This document shows positions 34,901-43,472 of a stretch of 64,000 bases of DNA, in pieces. Made by a program: the position numbers and the translations under genes. The stretch is from Neiella marina (GTDB lineage Bacteria > Pseudomonadota > Gammaproteobacteria > Enterobacterales > Neiellaceae), in NCBI RefSeq assembly GCF_002165625.1, contig NZ_NGNS01000011.1:1-64000 (forward strand). Reading direction: 5' to 3'. The notes under the pieces are model-generated. The model ran no database searches. It saw nothing but the letters and a program-made list of their open reading frames with translations, and was not told the origin of the DNA. Positions within the stretch are counted from its first letter, which is position 1; each line of letters opens with the position of its first letter.

Positions 34901-36920
34901 TTTCTCCAGAGCGCGAGTCATATTCCCAAAGTGCGTCACCACTGCCACGAACGGATAGCTCAAAACGCTCTTGGGTTTCGGTTAGCTTCTGCCGAGACTT
35001 TTTCACTTCTTCAATGAGTTTACTTTGTTTTTGCTCTTGCCGAATGGAGTGGCGCAAGTAGACAAACAATAAGATCGTCAACAGGCTAACCGCCATCGGC
35101 ATAACCAAACTCGTTGGGTCCCACGTCGGATACAACGAAGGGTGAGCCGGTATTGCGATCATTTGCCATTGGCGGTCGCCGAAGGCAATGATGTTCTCGG
35201 CGTGCATTTTCTCGTTGCCAATATCGAACACTGCAGGTGGTGGATTAGCTCCGGGGTAGCGACTGGCATGAGTGTATAAGCTTTGGTGATCGTTCGGCTC
35301 GGTAATATCAACAAAGTGCATGTGGATACCACCGGGCTTGGAGTAGTTGATTAGGATATCCTCAATCATTGAACCTACTTCGATGGTTGCTGCAGCGATG
35401 CCTAACACCGCACTGCGGCGTTCCGCCACATGAGTTAATGATTCATCTCGACGGTAGACCGCTAAAAGAATAGCTGCGCCAACGGCGTCGTCACGATCCT
35501 TTAGTTGTACCAAGTTTAACGGCGATATTGCCGTTGGCGAGCGGCTATCAATGGCTTTGTATACCGCAGGTTGGGAGTATGATTGTGAGGTAACATCAAT
35601 ACCAATCGCCCCCTTGTTGGCCTCATAAGGCTCGGTATAAAGAATTGGATAATGTTCTTTATGGGTTTCTATTGCGACGTAGCCTTGACCATCGAAAAGC
35701 CTGATAGTCAGTGGTGTTTGATACAGCTCGCTAATGTGCTGCTCAAACGCGGCTCGCTGCTCGCCTGTGACTTTGGGTAACCATTGCAAACCAAGCAAAC
35801 CTGGCTGCACCTGCAAGTTGCGTTGTACGTATTTGGCGAACTCTTCTCGAGAGATGTGTTGTGACGAATTGAATATTTTTTCAATGTCATAAAGCGATTC
35901 GGTGTAAGCGGTGATCCCCCGAGTAATGGCGTTTGCGTGACTGTAGGCAGCAGCTTCAAAACGTGCTTTGGTTGTTTCTCGGGCGGTGTTATCAAGAATT
36001 GTGTACAGCAATGCCGACAACGCGATACCGAAAAACAAAGCGACCATCGGGGCGTAGTCTTTGAGTTTATTGTCTTCAGCGATTTGTGCCGACAAGCTGG
36101 TTCGAATGGCTAAGGTTAGACCTAAGGTTGCAATAATGCCGAAAAACAACACGCCTTCATCGGCGAAGTTATTGGCTGATGAGCCCAGCAACTCGACCAT
36201 ATTGTGTTCGTGAGACTTCAACGCTTGCCATGTGGTAATACTCAATGACAAACAGCCAATACCAATAGGCCACGGCAGCCACATTGGCAATTTGTGTTTG
36301 TCCTTGGAAGGTAACGAACTGATGGTATAAGCCAAGAGGCCTATGCCGAGTACAACGAAGCCAAATGAGGTATGCACTGCCATTTTGGTTAATTTGCCCC
36401 AGCCGTAGGCAGTGTCGATTTCAATGAGATAGCCGCTAAAAGCAATGAAACCAAGCGAGAATACCAGCGATGCCAAGATGGCCGAGTATGACTGTTGCCA
36501 TTGGTAGCTGCCGGAACGAGAGGCGATAAAGCATCCGAGCCCGAACAGCGAAAAGCATAGCGCCGTATTGGGGGCCATACGCCCAGGATGAGAGGTATTG
36601 ATGTCGACATAATGCTCCATCAATAGTTGATCGATGTGCAAGTCGACACCAGCGATGTACTCAGTGAGCGTGAGAGAGCCGAGAAGGATTAGGAAGACCG
36701 ATGAGACACCGGCGACTATCGATGAACGAATGAGCAACAACGCAATGGCTGATGCGACAAACCCTAGCGCGGTGTTGTATTGCATCGGAACAAACGACGG
36801 ATCGATTTGAATCAATAATTCGTTGTGGCTATGCCAACCGATCACAACGAGGACGCCTAAAACGAGTGTTAGTGCACCGGCTAGCCGGTGCACCCCATTC
36901 CACCAATTACCTTGAATCAT
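31953..36920 (-). CDS. CHASE/PAS hybrid sensor kinase with two receivers and HPt
   Basis: 1655 residues. About eight N-terminal membrane helices (residues 10-315) precede a periplasmic CHASE domain (about 335-565, with LGLQWLPKVTGEQR and the following sensing region) and another helix near 610. Then come two PAS domains (about 650-770 and 790-910), HisKA (FLANMSHEIRTPMN, His near 933), ATPase (NLGSNAIKF, DTGIGM, GGTGLGLAIS), receiver 1 (LVLMDWRMPG, Asp near 1219), receiver 2 (GVLMDCQMPV, Asp near 1366) and HPt (RHAHSLKSVAGSIG, His near 1512). CHASE domains sense small extracellular molecules; the ligand is unknown. It is followed by the receiver-HPt gene. Confidence 0.9.
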   Translation of the reverse strand: MIQGNWWNGVHRLAGALTLVLGVLVVIGWHSHNELLIQIDPSFVPMQYNTALGFVASAIALLLIRSSIVAGVSSVFLILLGSLTLTEYIAGVDLHIDQLLMEHYVDINTSHPGRMAPNTALCFSLFGLGCFIASRSGSYQWQQSYSAILASLVFSLGFIAFSGYLIEIDTAYGWGKLTKMAVHTSFGFVVLGIGLLAYTISSLPSKDKHKLPMWLPWPIGIGCLSLSITTWQALKSHEHNMVELLGSSANNFADEGVLFFGIIATLGLTLAIRTSLSAQIAEDNKLKDYAPMVALFFGIALSALLYTILDNTARETTKARFEAAAYSHANAITRGITAYTESLYDIEKIFNSSQHISREEFAKYVQRNLQVQPGLLGLQWLPKVTGEQRAAFEQHISELYQTPLTIRLFDGQGYVAIETHKEHYPILYTEPYEANKGAIGIDVTSQSYSQPAVYKAIDSRSPTAISPLNLVQLKDRDDAVGAAILLAVYRRDESLTHVAERRSAVLGIAAATIEVGSMIEDILINYSKPGGIHMHFVDITEPNDHQSLYTHASRYPGANPPPAVFDIGNEKMHAENIIAFGDRQWQMIAIPAHPSLYPTWDPTSLVMPMAVSLLTILLFVYLRHSIRQEQKQSKLIEEVKKSRQKLTETQERFELSVRGSGDALWEYDSRSGENWFSSRFTEILGYLPGELPNTLDTWRDHVHPDELEMANQAFMAHLVDDVPYDIEYRMRTKSGSYRWFRARAKSLRKGNGEAYRTSGSVTDITTRKEMENSLARAKEAAEQRSQELLLLNRDFNAILNFSSDFLYIKDAEHRYRAQNLNHACLTGQDGVFGAKGKTDFDIFPREDAQAYFDGERAVIEQGEPLIDHLESYLRPDGSTGWVKSNKRPIYDDQHNIVGMFGFSAEVSELIEAKKVAEEATQAKSDFLANMSHEIRTPMNAIIGMSHMALGTDLAPKQRNYIEKVNRSAESLLGIINDILDFSKIEAGKLELEYIDFQLEDVMESLNNLLGLKAEESGVELMFDLPCELPTALIGDPLRLGQILLNLGSNAIKFTEAGGEVVVQATVKERTKDEAVLQFAIRDTGIGMNAEQQQHLFESFSQVDSSTTRKHGGTGLGLAISKQLVSLMQGEIWVDSEAGNGSTFSFTCCLGLQEAGAATAMKTRKELNELKILIVDDNSSSRLILRNMLENFGFAIDEATNGTDAIAMIEAADKPAPYDLVLMDWRMPGIDGIETARLIQNDPKLQSAPTVIMVTAYGREEAQLEAQDVELAGFLSKPVMPSTLLDTMLLALGHGVVADSRTSTKQESVKGAIRKLNGAEILLVEDNEINKELAVELLRSHGLNPTVANNGQEALTLLDQQSFDGVLMDCQMPVMDGYTATREIRNQQRFKDLPVIAMTANVMAGDREKVLEAGMNDHIAKPININQMFQIMAHWISPKATSQQDSEVTANNDSEIELPPLSDIDISTGLRVSMNNKSLYRKLLTKFYDNYQDFKATFESALAESDQTSATRHAHSLKSVAGSIGAKGVQEAAKELEAALIDGLDDEYVRRRLQQVDLKLAPVIASLAQLDADDEPTPAVVTKEPALTDEQYQQLVSLQQYLQSYDAEAMSVLEQLTPVLSSQLPELVTLAELAENFEFDQANDLLEQLLKRLRNQ

Positions 36921-37031
36921 CCTAGAAATCCAATCCCCGAACCGCTGTATTCGTTATGTTTTTTACAAACGCCAAGTTAACCACACTGGCAACAAATATT
37001 CACATCAAATCGCTTTGCAACGGGATGGAGG

Positions 37032-37069
37032 GCGACGCTTCGCTAACGTCTAAATCGATTCGTTACTCG
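37032..37069. repeat. 38-bp direct repeat, copy 1
   Basis: Identical over 38 bp to 37618-37655, beginning GCGACGCTTCGCTAACGTCT and ending GTTACTCG, and containing the palindrome AATCGATT. The pair brackets the TonB-C lipoprotein gene, with a period of 586 bp. Confidence 0.85.
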
Positions 37070-37079
37070 AGGCTGTTTG

Positions 37080-37475
37080 TTACTTTGTTGTTTTGAATTT
37101 GCCAAATGTCACAACGACCTCATGGTTTTTTCTGACCAAAGCTTTGCCATCGACCCACAGCGGTTTGTATTTCCAGCGTTTAACCGCTTCGCCAGCGCTA
37201 TGTTCAAATCCGTAGCGTTTTGGGTAAGAGTCAACCACGCGGATATTTTGCACAGCACCGAGTGTCGATACATCAAAGCGCAAGTGAACCCAGCCAGACT
37301 TACGTTTTTCAGCAGCGCGCTTAGGGTATTTGGGTTCAATAAGAATGATTGGATTTACTGACTGAAACTGTTCAGCTAATTCTGGGATCGATTGACTGGC
37401 AGTGGATGTTGTTTCAGATGTTGATGCGCAGCCAAACAGCAGCGCTGCGGTTAGAATGATCCATCCTTGTTTCAT
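37080..37475 (-). CDS. TonB C-terminal-domain lipoprotein
   Basis: About 131 residues. The signal peptide MKQGWIILTAALLFGCAS carries a lipobox (LFGC), so the protein is likely lipid-anchored. The rest (about 50-131) is a TonB C-terminal fold: PKYPKRAAEKRKSGWVHLRFDV, GAVQNIRVVDSYPKRYGFEHSAGEAVKRWKY. Unlike true TonB it has no transmembrane anchor in the inner membrane and no Pro-rich linker, so energy transduction is doubtful. Start 37475 follows GGAG by 11 bases. The gene sits between identical 38-bp repeats. Confidence 0.8.
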   Translation of the reverse strand: MKQGWIILTAALLFGCASTSETTSTASQSIPELAEQFQSVNPIILIEPKYPKRAAEKRKSGWVHLRFDVSTLGAVQNIRVVDSYPKRYGFEHSAGEAVKRWKYKPLWVDGKALVRKNHEVVVTFGKFKTTK

Positions 37476-37522
37476 GAGGTTTGTTGCTCCTAGTTGAACT
37501 GTATTGAAAATAAAGGGCATAA

Positions 37523-37640
37523 AGCGTTAGCGAAGCGGCGTTGGCAACAAACCGATTAAGACAACGCTCAGTCGCCGTAAACACGTCCATGTGGGCTCGA
37601 CGCTGGCTTCCATGCCAGCGACGCTTCGCTAACGTCTAAA
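37523..37640. repeat. Imperfect inverted repeat with internal hairpin
   Basis: A left arm at about 37523-37546 (CGTTAGCGAAGCG core) pairs with a right arm at about 37614-37638 (CGCTTCGCTAACG core), mostly matched over 20 bp with about 70 bp between. Inside lies a hairpin CGCTGGC/GCCAGCG (37601-37620). The right arm is part of the second 38-bp direct repeat. It looks like part of a dispersed repeat element. This is the main content of the 294-bp gap before the GH127 gene. Confidence 0.55.
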
Positions 37641-37655
37641 TCGATTCGTTACTCG
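37618..37655. repeat. 38-bp direct repeat, copy 2
   Basis: Second copy of the 38-bp repeat at 37032-37069, same orientation, no mismatches. The flanking bases diverge, except for a shared GGC(T/A)GTTT a few bases beyond the right end. Confidence 0.85.
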
Positions 37656-37769
37656 CGGCAGTTTTTGCCTTGTGCTCTTTGTTATTTGTTGCCGCCAGAA
37701 CAAAAAAGCCGCTCTGTGAACTGAGCGGCAAAAGGTTCGGGGGGAAAGTAGGACAAGGTCCCTAGAACA

Positions 37770-39755
37770 CTACTTCCAAACAACCGGCATAAAGACGGTC
37801 ATTTCAGCTTCGCCTCGGTTACTCCAGGCGAAGTAAGGAACTAACTGCACACGCTGCTCGTTCCAAACAGGTTTCGTCACAGCGCGATACATGCTTTCTT
37901 GCTCGACTGGACGAAGTAATAGGTTGGCATCAATGGTGGTAATGCCGCCGAGGAAGTCGTCTTTGTGCTCGGCATTGAGGCTGGCTTCTCCTTCAATGTA
38001 AACATCAAGGATTTCCGTGCCTTCTGGCAGATCCGGAGTTTCAACACAGTAGACCAATGGGCCACGCTTCACTGCAACTTGGCCGCGTACTTCTTCGATA
38101 CGAGGGTGACCTTCAACAAACGTCGCTTCCATTGGAATGTCAATGACGACCACATCACCTGCTTGCCACTCTCGGTTCAATACGGCATAGGTACCCGGAA
38201 CGGCTTCGACTGCAGCCTTTTCACCATTAATGGTGATTTCCGCGCCAGTGGCCCAGCCCGGAACGCGCAGGCAAATATCGAAGGCTGCAGACTTGCATTC
38301 TTCAACTGTCAGTTTGACTAAGCCTTTCCACGGGTATTCGGTGTCTTGAGACAACTTCAACGCTGAACCGTCACGCATGGTGGAGGCTAATTTGTTGCCG
38401 CCGTAAAGGTTCACATAAACGCCATTTTCGGCAACGCTGTATGCCCAACCTGACAGGTTTGAAATAGTACGAACCAAGTTTGGTGGACAGCAGAAGCAGT
38501 CAAGGTAACCTTCGCGGTTTGGCGTTTCGGTCACATCAGCATGAGCGTCGTAGTCACGTGTGTTGTGAATCATCCGCAATGGGTTGGCATAGAAATAGTG
38601 CTTACCGTCATCGCTAATACCCGACAGGCCGCTGTTGTGCATCACCAATTCAATGATGTCGGCGTACTTGGCATCACCGTGAATACCGAGCATGCGGAAG
38701 CTGAACATGGCATTACACAGGTTGGCACAGGTTTCGTTGTAGGCGGTTAGGTTAGGCATCATGTAGTCATCAATGAAGCCTTCTTCGATCATGTCGCGGT
38801 TCACGGAAGCACCGTAGTGGGTTTGACCCACAGCGCCAGTGACGTACATTTTCTTCTGCGTCACGCTTTCCCATAGACGATCCAGGGCTGTGATGAGTGC
38901 TTCTTCACCGGTCTCGGCGTAAACGTCTGCTGCACCAGCGTAGTAGTACAATGCTAACACCGCGTGACCGACAGGCGAGGTTTCTTCTCGCAGTGGCGTG
39001 CGCTCTTGCACCATGTCACCAATTGGGTAACCAATAGTGGTGGCGTCGTGCTCAATTTCGTAAGTACCACGGCGGTCGATGAACTTCTGCGCCAACTTCA
39101 AGTACTTGGCATCACCGACGGTACGATAGAGTTCAACCAGACCCATGATTTGTGTTTGGTTAAAACCGAAGCGCTGGTAGTGCTTAGTGTCAGGGAAGAA
39201 GATGGTATACAGCAGATCGGCATGTTTTACTGCCAAATCTAAGAAATTACGTTGGCCAGTGAGGCGATGGTGGGCACAGGCACTGATCAACAAGTGACCG
39301 GTGTTGTACATTTCATGGTACTTGCGGTTTTCGTAGCGGTCGGCATCGTCACGCAATTGAATTTGAGTTTGCAAGTAACCATCTGGCTCTTGCGCCTTGG
39401 CTAGAATGTCGATGTACTCGTCAAGCTCTTTGAGCAATGATTCGTTTTTAGTCAATGCGTAGGCATAGGCTTTGGCTTCCATGAACTTGTAGAAGTCACC
39501 GTCATGCCAGTACATGCCTTGGTGTTCACCTTCTTTCATGCCAGCAGCAATTTTGAAGTTGTTCAGTGCATGGCCCACATCACCACACAACACATCACCC
39601 ATGTAAGGGATCATGACTTCAATGGCTTTTGCGGTTTTTTCCGCCCAGAAACCATTGGTCCACTGACAGTCGCCAAAGTTGGTGGCCTTTAGCTTGACAT
39701 GTGGGCTTGCAGAATTCGCTAAAATAGCTTTATCTGTCACTTCAATCGCGCTCAT
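37770..39755 (-). CDS. Glycoside hydrolase family 127 (DUF1680) enzyme
   Basis: 661 residues of the GH127 family: an alpha/alpha-barrel followed by beta domains. The YLDCFCCPPNLVRTISNLSGWAYS segment carries the Cys-Cys cluster that holds the zinc-coordinated catalytic Cys in GH127. An upstream EMYNTGHLL and AYNETCANLCNAMF are also family-typical. No signal peptide, so it acts in the cytoplasm. First described members are beta-L-arabinofuranosidases, but marine members in carrageenan loci release 3,6-anhydro-D-galactose. Neighbouring genes favour that role here. AGAGG precedes the ATG. Confidence 0.85.
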   Translation of the reverse strand: MSAIEVTDKAILANSASPHVKLKATNFGDCQWTNGFWAEKTAKAIEVMIPYMGDVLCGDVGHALNNFKIAAGMKEGEHQGMYWHDGDFYKFMEAKAYAYALTKNESLLKELDEYIDILAKAQEPDGYLQTQIQLRDDADRYENRKYHEMYNTGHLLISACAHHRLTGQRNFLDLAVKHADLLYTIFFPDTKHYQRFGFNQTQIMGLVELYRTVGDAKYLKLAQKFIDRRGTYEIEHDATTIGYPIGDMVQERTPLREETSPVGHAVLALYYYAGAADVYAETGEEALITALDRLWESVTQKKMYVTGAVGQTHYGASVNRDMIEEGFIDDYMMPNLTAYNETCANLCNAMFSFRMLGIHGDAKYADIIELVMHNSGLSGISDDGKHYFYANPLRMIHNTRDYDAHADVTETPNREGYLDCFCCPPNLVRTISNLSGWAYSVAENGVYVNLYGGNKLASTMRDGSALKLSQDTEYPWKGLVKLTVEECKSAAFDICLRVPGWATGAEITINGEKAAVEAVPGTYAVLNREWQAGDVVVIDIPMEATFVEGHPRIEEVRGQVAVKRGPLVYCVETPDLPEGTEILDVYIEGEASLNAEHKDDFLGGITTIDANLLLRPVEQESMYRAVTKPVWNEQRVQLVPYFAWSNRGEAEMTVFMPVVWK

Positions 39756-39823
39756 GTTTGTACCTCTTGGTTATTTTTTCAATGGCCAAATGGTTCACCA
39801 ACCGCGGCCAAAAAACTTATTTG

Positions 39824-40873
39824 TTAGTTCAGTTCAATATATGAAACGGTATATGGCTTGCTGTGTTTGCTGTTGCGAATGCCTTTACCTTTCATTAAGT
39901 CAAAGTTAGAAATGATCAGTTTGTCGCCATAGACAATCAGATCTGCTGGCTGATCAATCTGACCATTGGAGCCGTCGTTGTCAGCATAGTCGGCTAACAT
40001 AGTGACCACTCCATCAGGGCTCAGTTTGAAAATTTGGTTGAGGCCAAATCCGGCCATATATAGGTTGTCGTCGCCATCAAAGGCAATGCCATCAATACGG
40101 GTATCGTTCGGCAGTTTCGCCAACAATTCCTTGCCGGTGACCTTGCCATCCTTGTCCATGGTTAAGCGATACACTTCGCTGTCACCTAAATCGGCGGTGA
40201 ACAACTCGCCAGCCTTATTAAAGGCAATACCATCGAGACCAAATTTGATGCCCTGGTTGTCTGTTTCAGTATGAAAAATAAGCTGGGCATCAGTTAATGT
40301 GTTGGTCATTGCTAAATTGCGATCTGAGGCGTTGAAACGATAGATAGCGCTGGTAGTTTTAGCGGACTTCACTTTCGGCATTTGCAGCTGAGTAATGTAT
40401 ATCTGCCCTTGGTGGTAGCGCAGGCCGTTGGGGTTAATACCAGAAGCAATCACTTCAGTATTAACAATGTCGTTGCCATCAAAAGTAAGTTTAAGAATAC
40501 GGCCAAATTTTGGTCCGCGAGAATCACCAACATAAAGTGCGCCGTGTTCATCGTAGGCAATGCCCATTGGGTTGGCTTTCTTCTTTAAGCCTAATGTTGG
40601 CACTGTCGCAAGGTGGCTGACCTCACCATTTGGACTCAGTGACAGCAATTCGCCCTGTAACTTATTATTGGCGAAGTTTGGGCAAGATAAGGTCAGCGAA
40701 CCATTTGGTGCGATGGCAAAGGCATCAGGCGTGGGGCAGTTTGCTGGTAGTTCGGCGAATAGCTTCGCCGGTTGTAAATTTGTTGCTTTTTCAACTTCAG
40801 TAGCGTCAACAGAGGGCAGAGATAAGCCCGCGATGAGCGCAATCAATCCAGCGTTAGGTAACAACTTTGTCAT
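39824..40873 (-). CDS. Secreted SMP-30/gluconolactonase-like beta-propeller
   Basis: 349 residues with a signal peptide (residues 1 to about 24, LSLPSVDA). The mature part has repeated propeller blades (GIAYDEHGALYVGDSRG, GLDGIAFNKAGELFTADLGD, RIDGIAFDGDDNLYMAGFGLNQIF) of the SMP-30/NHL type. Being exported, it is unlikely to be the cytoplasmic sugar-acid lactonase of a galactose oxidation route. It might act on periplasmic lactones or bind sugars. It lies between GH127 and the divergent transporter gene, with an operator-like palindrome in the shared promoter region. Confidence 0.7.
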   Translation of the reverse strand: MTKLLPNAGLIALIAGLSLPSVDATEVEKATNLQPAKLFAELPANCPTPDAFAIAPNGSLTLSCPNFANNKLQGELLSLSPNGEVSHLATVPTLGLKKKANPMGIAYDEHGALYVGDSRGPKFGRILKLTFDGNDIVNTEVIASGINPNGLRYHQGQIYITQLQMPKVKSAKTTSAIYRFNASDRNLAMTNTLTDAQLIFHTETDNQGIKFGLDGIAFNKAGELFTADLGDSEVYRLTMDKDGKVTGKELLAKLPNDTRIDGIAFDGDDNLYMAGFGLNQIFKLSPDGVVTMLADYADNDGSNGQIDQPADLIVYGDKLIISNFDLMKGKGIRNSKHSKPYTVSYIELN

Positions 40874-40938
40874 TATGTGATCCCGAGATGATTGTTAACC
40901 AAGTTTTATAAACATGGCCCTTGAGTTTCAAAAACTTT

Positions 40939-40953
40939 AAACATAATATGTTT
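40939..40953. promoter_or_regulatory. Palindromic operator, site 1
   Basis: AAACATAATATGTTT, symmetric around its central base, in the 115-bp gap between the divergent SMP-30-like and sugar porter genes. It matches four other sites at 44.2 (two), 45.3 and 51.4 kb; consensus AAAcATmAtAtGTTT. Proposed target of the GntR/FadR regulator at 44.2 kb. Confidence 0.7.
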
Positions 40954-40988
40954 GAAATGATGTGATGTACATAGGTTTCTGACAAATT

Positions 40989-42557
40989 ATGAGAAAAAGT
41001 CCAGACAGTCTTGTGACCCAATACTCATTAATCGCCGCTTTCGGTGGTTTTGTGTTTGGGCTCGACGCCGCCAACATTTCTGGGGCGGTTCGCTTCGTCA
41101 GCTCGTTATTCGAGCTCGATAGCATCCAACAGGGCACCGTTGTTGGCTGTGCTTTATTAGGTGTAATTGTCGCCCTGCTATTTACCGGCACCCTTTGTGA
41201 GCGGTTTGGTCGCGCCAAAGTGTTGCTAGGAATTGGCTTTGCCTATTCGTTATCGTCGATTTTGTCGGCGACTGCAGTGAACTATGAAATGCTCATTGTT
41301 GGCCGCTTTATTGGTGGTGTGGCATTCGCTTCAATTACCGTTTCGGCTATGTACATCGGCGAAATTGCACCACCCGAGAGCCGGGGTAAGTTTGTCTCGG
41401 TGAACCAGTTCATGATTGGCCTCGGCTTGCTGCTTGCCTTTATCATCAACTACTTCCTTATCAAGTCGATGCCAAGCATTAGCTGGATTGACAACACCAA
41501 TGTATGGCGAGTCATGCTCGGCGCTGAGCTGATTGCCAACGCTGTGTGGGTTGCGTTGTTGTTGCGAATTCCTGAGTCGCCACGTTGGTTGATCTCTAAG
41601 CATCGCGATGAAGAGGCGAAAGAAGTCTTTAAAGTAATCGCCCATGAAGACCAAGTCGATTCGTTGGTTGCAGATGTCAAACAAAGCCTACAAAAAGAAG
41701 ACAAACTCGATACCGCCAAACAGCTTAAAGAGCTGTTTAGCAAGCGCATGCGGTTTGTTGTCTTCATTGCTGTTTGCTATGCCATTGTGCAAGGCGCTAC
41801 CGGCATGAATGCAGTGCTGTTCTTTGCTCCCATGGTGTTTGAACAAGTGGGCATGAGCGTTGAAGACACCTTCTTACAAACCATTGCCACCGGTGCGGTT
41901 GGTTTGGCGGCGACGCTCATTGCGATTGGCTTTGTCGAAAAACTGGGGCGGCGAATATTAACCATTGCTGGTTTGATTTTGGTGGTGCTATCCCATGGCG
42001 CGACTTGGATGGGCTTTAATCAAGCGAGTTACACCTTTGATGATAAAGCCATTGCCGCGATTGAAGTGCAATTGCAAGAGCAGGGTATTGATGTTGCTAA
42101 GATTCAGCCGTTTGTTGGTCAAACGTTTGATACCGACGTCGAGTTGAAGAAAGCGCTAGCGGCTAATTTCGACAACAAAGAGTTCCCATTGGTCAGCGGT
42201 TTGGTTATCAACGAAACCATTAGCGGTGTCAATGCAGCGTTAGTTCTATTTGGAATCTTTGGTTTCCTTGCGGCATTTAACTTGTCGATTGGCCCGATTA
42301 TGTGGGTTCTATTCTCTGAAATTTTCCCCAATTCAGTACGGAGTGTTGCACTACCTTTTGCAGCCTTGGTACAGACTATTTCGTCTTGGAGTATCCAACA
42401 GTTCTTCCCTTGGCAGCTCAATAACTTGGGTGTATCGACCATCTTCCTGATTTATGCCGGCTTAGGCCTCGCAGGTTTGATTGTCATGTGGTTTGCTTTG
42501 CCAGAAACTAAGGGTAAAACCATTGAAGCAATTGAATTGGAATTGGCGAAGGCATAG
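40989..42557 (+). CDS. MFS sugar porter
   Basis: 522 residues, 12 predicted helices. It carries the sugar-porter signatures GRAKVLLG, PPESRGKFVSVNQF, PESPRWLISK after helix 6 and PETKGKT after helix 12. Between helices 9 and 10 is an extended loop of about 60 residues (SYTFDDKAIAAIEVQ onward) not usual in XylE. It probably imports a galactan-derived sugar or sugar acid across the inner membrane. First gene of an operon with the kinase and aldolase; preceded by operator site 1. Confidence 0.88.
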   Translation: MRKSPDSLVTQYSLIAAFGGFVFGLDAANISGAVRFVSSLFELDSIQQGTVVGCALLGVIVALLFTGTLCERFGRAKVLLGIGFAYSLSSILSATAVNYEMLIVGRFIGGVAFASITVSAMYIGEIAPPESRGKFVSVNQFMIGLGLLLAFIINYFLIKSMPSISWIDNTNVWRVMLGAELIANAVWVALLLRIPESPRWLISKHRDEEAKEVFKVIAHEDQVDSLVADVKQSLQKEDKLDTAKQLKELFSKRMRFVVFIAVCYAIVQGATGMNAVLFFAPMVFEQVGMSVEDTFLQTIATGAVGLAATLIAIGFVEKLGRRILTIAGLILVVLSHGATWMGFNQASYTFDDKAIAAIEVQLQEQGIDVAKIQPFVGQTFDTDVELKKALAANFDNKEFPLVSGLVINETISGVNAALVLFGIFGFLAAFNLSIGPIMWVLFSEIFPNSVRSVALPFAALVQTISSWSIQQFFPWQLNNLGVSTIFLIYAGLGLAGLIVMWFALPETKGKTIEAIELELAKA

Positions 42558-42569
42558 GGAGCTGTTTAG

Positions 42570-43472
42570 ATGTCAATTGAGAATACCAAATACCTGATCC
42601 TCGACTGGGGCACCACCAACTTTCGTGCTTTTGCTATGTCGGCAGAGCACGAACTACTGGCAACGCAAGAGCACCCGATGGGGATCTTGCAAGTCGAAGA
42701 TGGCAAGTTTTCTGAGTCGTTAGAAGCCATTTTAAAAGACTGGCTACCCGATTACAGCCAACTGCCAGTGTATATGGCTGGCATGATTGGCTCGCTCAAG
42801 GGCTGGGTCAATGTGGCTTACGCGCCGACCCCTGTGGGTTCGGACGATCTGATTGCCAAGGCCCACCGCTTTACTCTGCCGTGGGGGCCAGAAGCCATCA
42901 TCATGCCAGGCGTTAGCCATCAGTATGAAGGCGACAAGTACGATGTGATTCGAGGTGAGGAAGTCCAAGCTTTGGGCTTAGCCAAAATTATTGATGCCGC
43001 TGATTACGAAGCTATTTTGCCAGGTACCCACAGCAAACATCTGTTGTTTAAAGACGGCAAACTTTGGTCTTTTGCCAGCTTTCTAACTGGCGAGCTCTAC
43101 TCAGTAATTTCCAATCACATGTTGCTCGGCCGCGATTTACCCAAACCGTGTGGCGACGAGCAAGCCTTTATCAAAGGCGTTGAAGATGGTCAGTCAGGCC
43201 CATTTGCCAGCCGCTTGTTTTTGGCCTGGACCAATCGACTATTTGAAAAGCTGACCCGAGACCAAATCCCTGACTATTTGTCTGGCTTGCTGATTGGCTT
43301 CGAACTTCGAGAGTTGAAGAGCCAAAAGGTTTATATCGTTGGCGGCGACACCTTGTCGAGGCTTTATCAAAAAGCCGCCGCTAGCTTGGGTATTGAAGCG
43401 ACTATTGCCGATGGCAACGCTTGTTTTCTAGCGGGAATGACCCGTCTAATTGAGGATTTATCGAATGACTGA
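42570..43472 (+). CDS. dgoK: 2-keto-3-deoxygalactonate kinase
   Basis: 300 residues of the DgoK family, phosphorylating 2-keto-3-deoxy-D-galactonate at C6. It begins LILDWGTTNFRAF, the ATP-binding motif, with GMIGSLKGW and ILPGTHSKHL conserved in the family. Starts 12 bp after the porter with AGGGAG upstream, and overlaps the aldolase. In carrageenan degraders the equivalent step follows 3,6-anhydro-D-galactonate ring opening (DauC); in galactose users it follows galactonate dehydration. Confidence 0.92.
   Translation: MSIENTKYLILDWGTTNFRAFAMSAEHELLATQEHPMGILQVEDGKFSESLEAILKDWLPDYSQLPVYMAGMIGSLKGWVNVAYAPTPVGSDDLIAKAHRFTLPWGPEAIIMPGVSHQYEGDKYDVIRGEEVQALGLAKIIDAADYEAILPGTHSKHLLFKDGKLWSFASFLTGELYSVISNHMLLGRDLPKPCGDEQAFIKGVEDGQSGPFASRLFLAWTNRLFEKLTRDQIPDYLSGLLIGFELRELKSQKVYIVGGDTLSRLYQKAAASLGIEATIADGNACFLAGMTRLIEDLSND

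Noticed and set aside
37020-37680. Integron attC site or gene cassette around the TonB-C lipoprotein
   Set aside because: A TAACAAAC start after the stop codon and nearby GTTA/TAAC motifs are suggestive, but the required paired inner and outer core sites do not pair in the correct order, and no integrase gene is seen.
39824-40873. Cytoplasmic galactonolactonase of a De Ley-Doudoroff galactose route
   Set aside because: The SMP-30-like protein has a clear signal peptide, so it is exported, and no galactose dehydrogenase is present.
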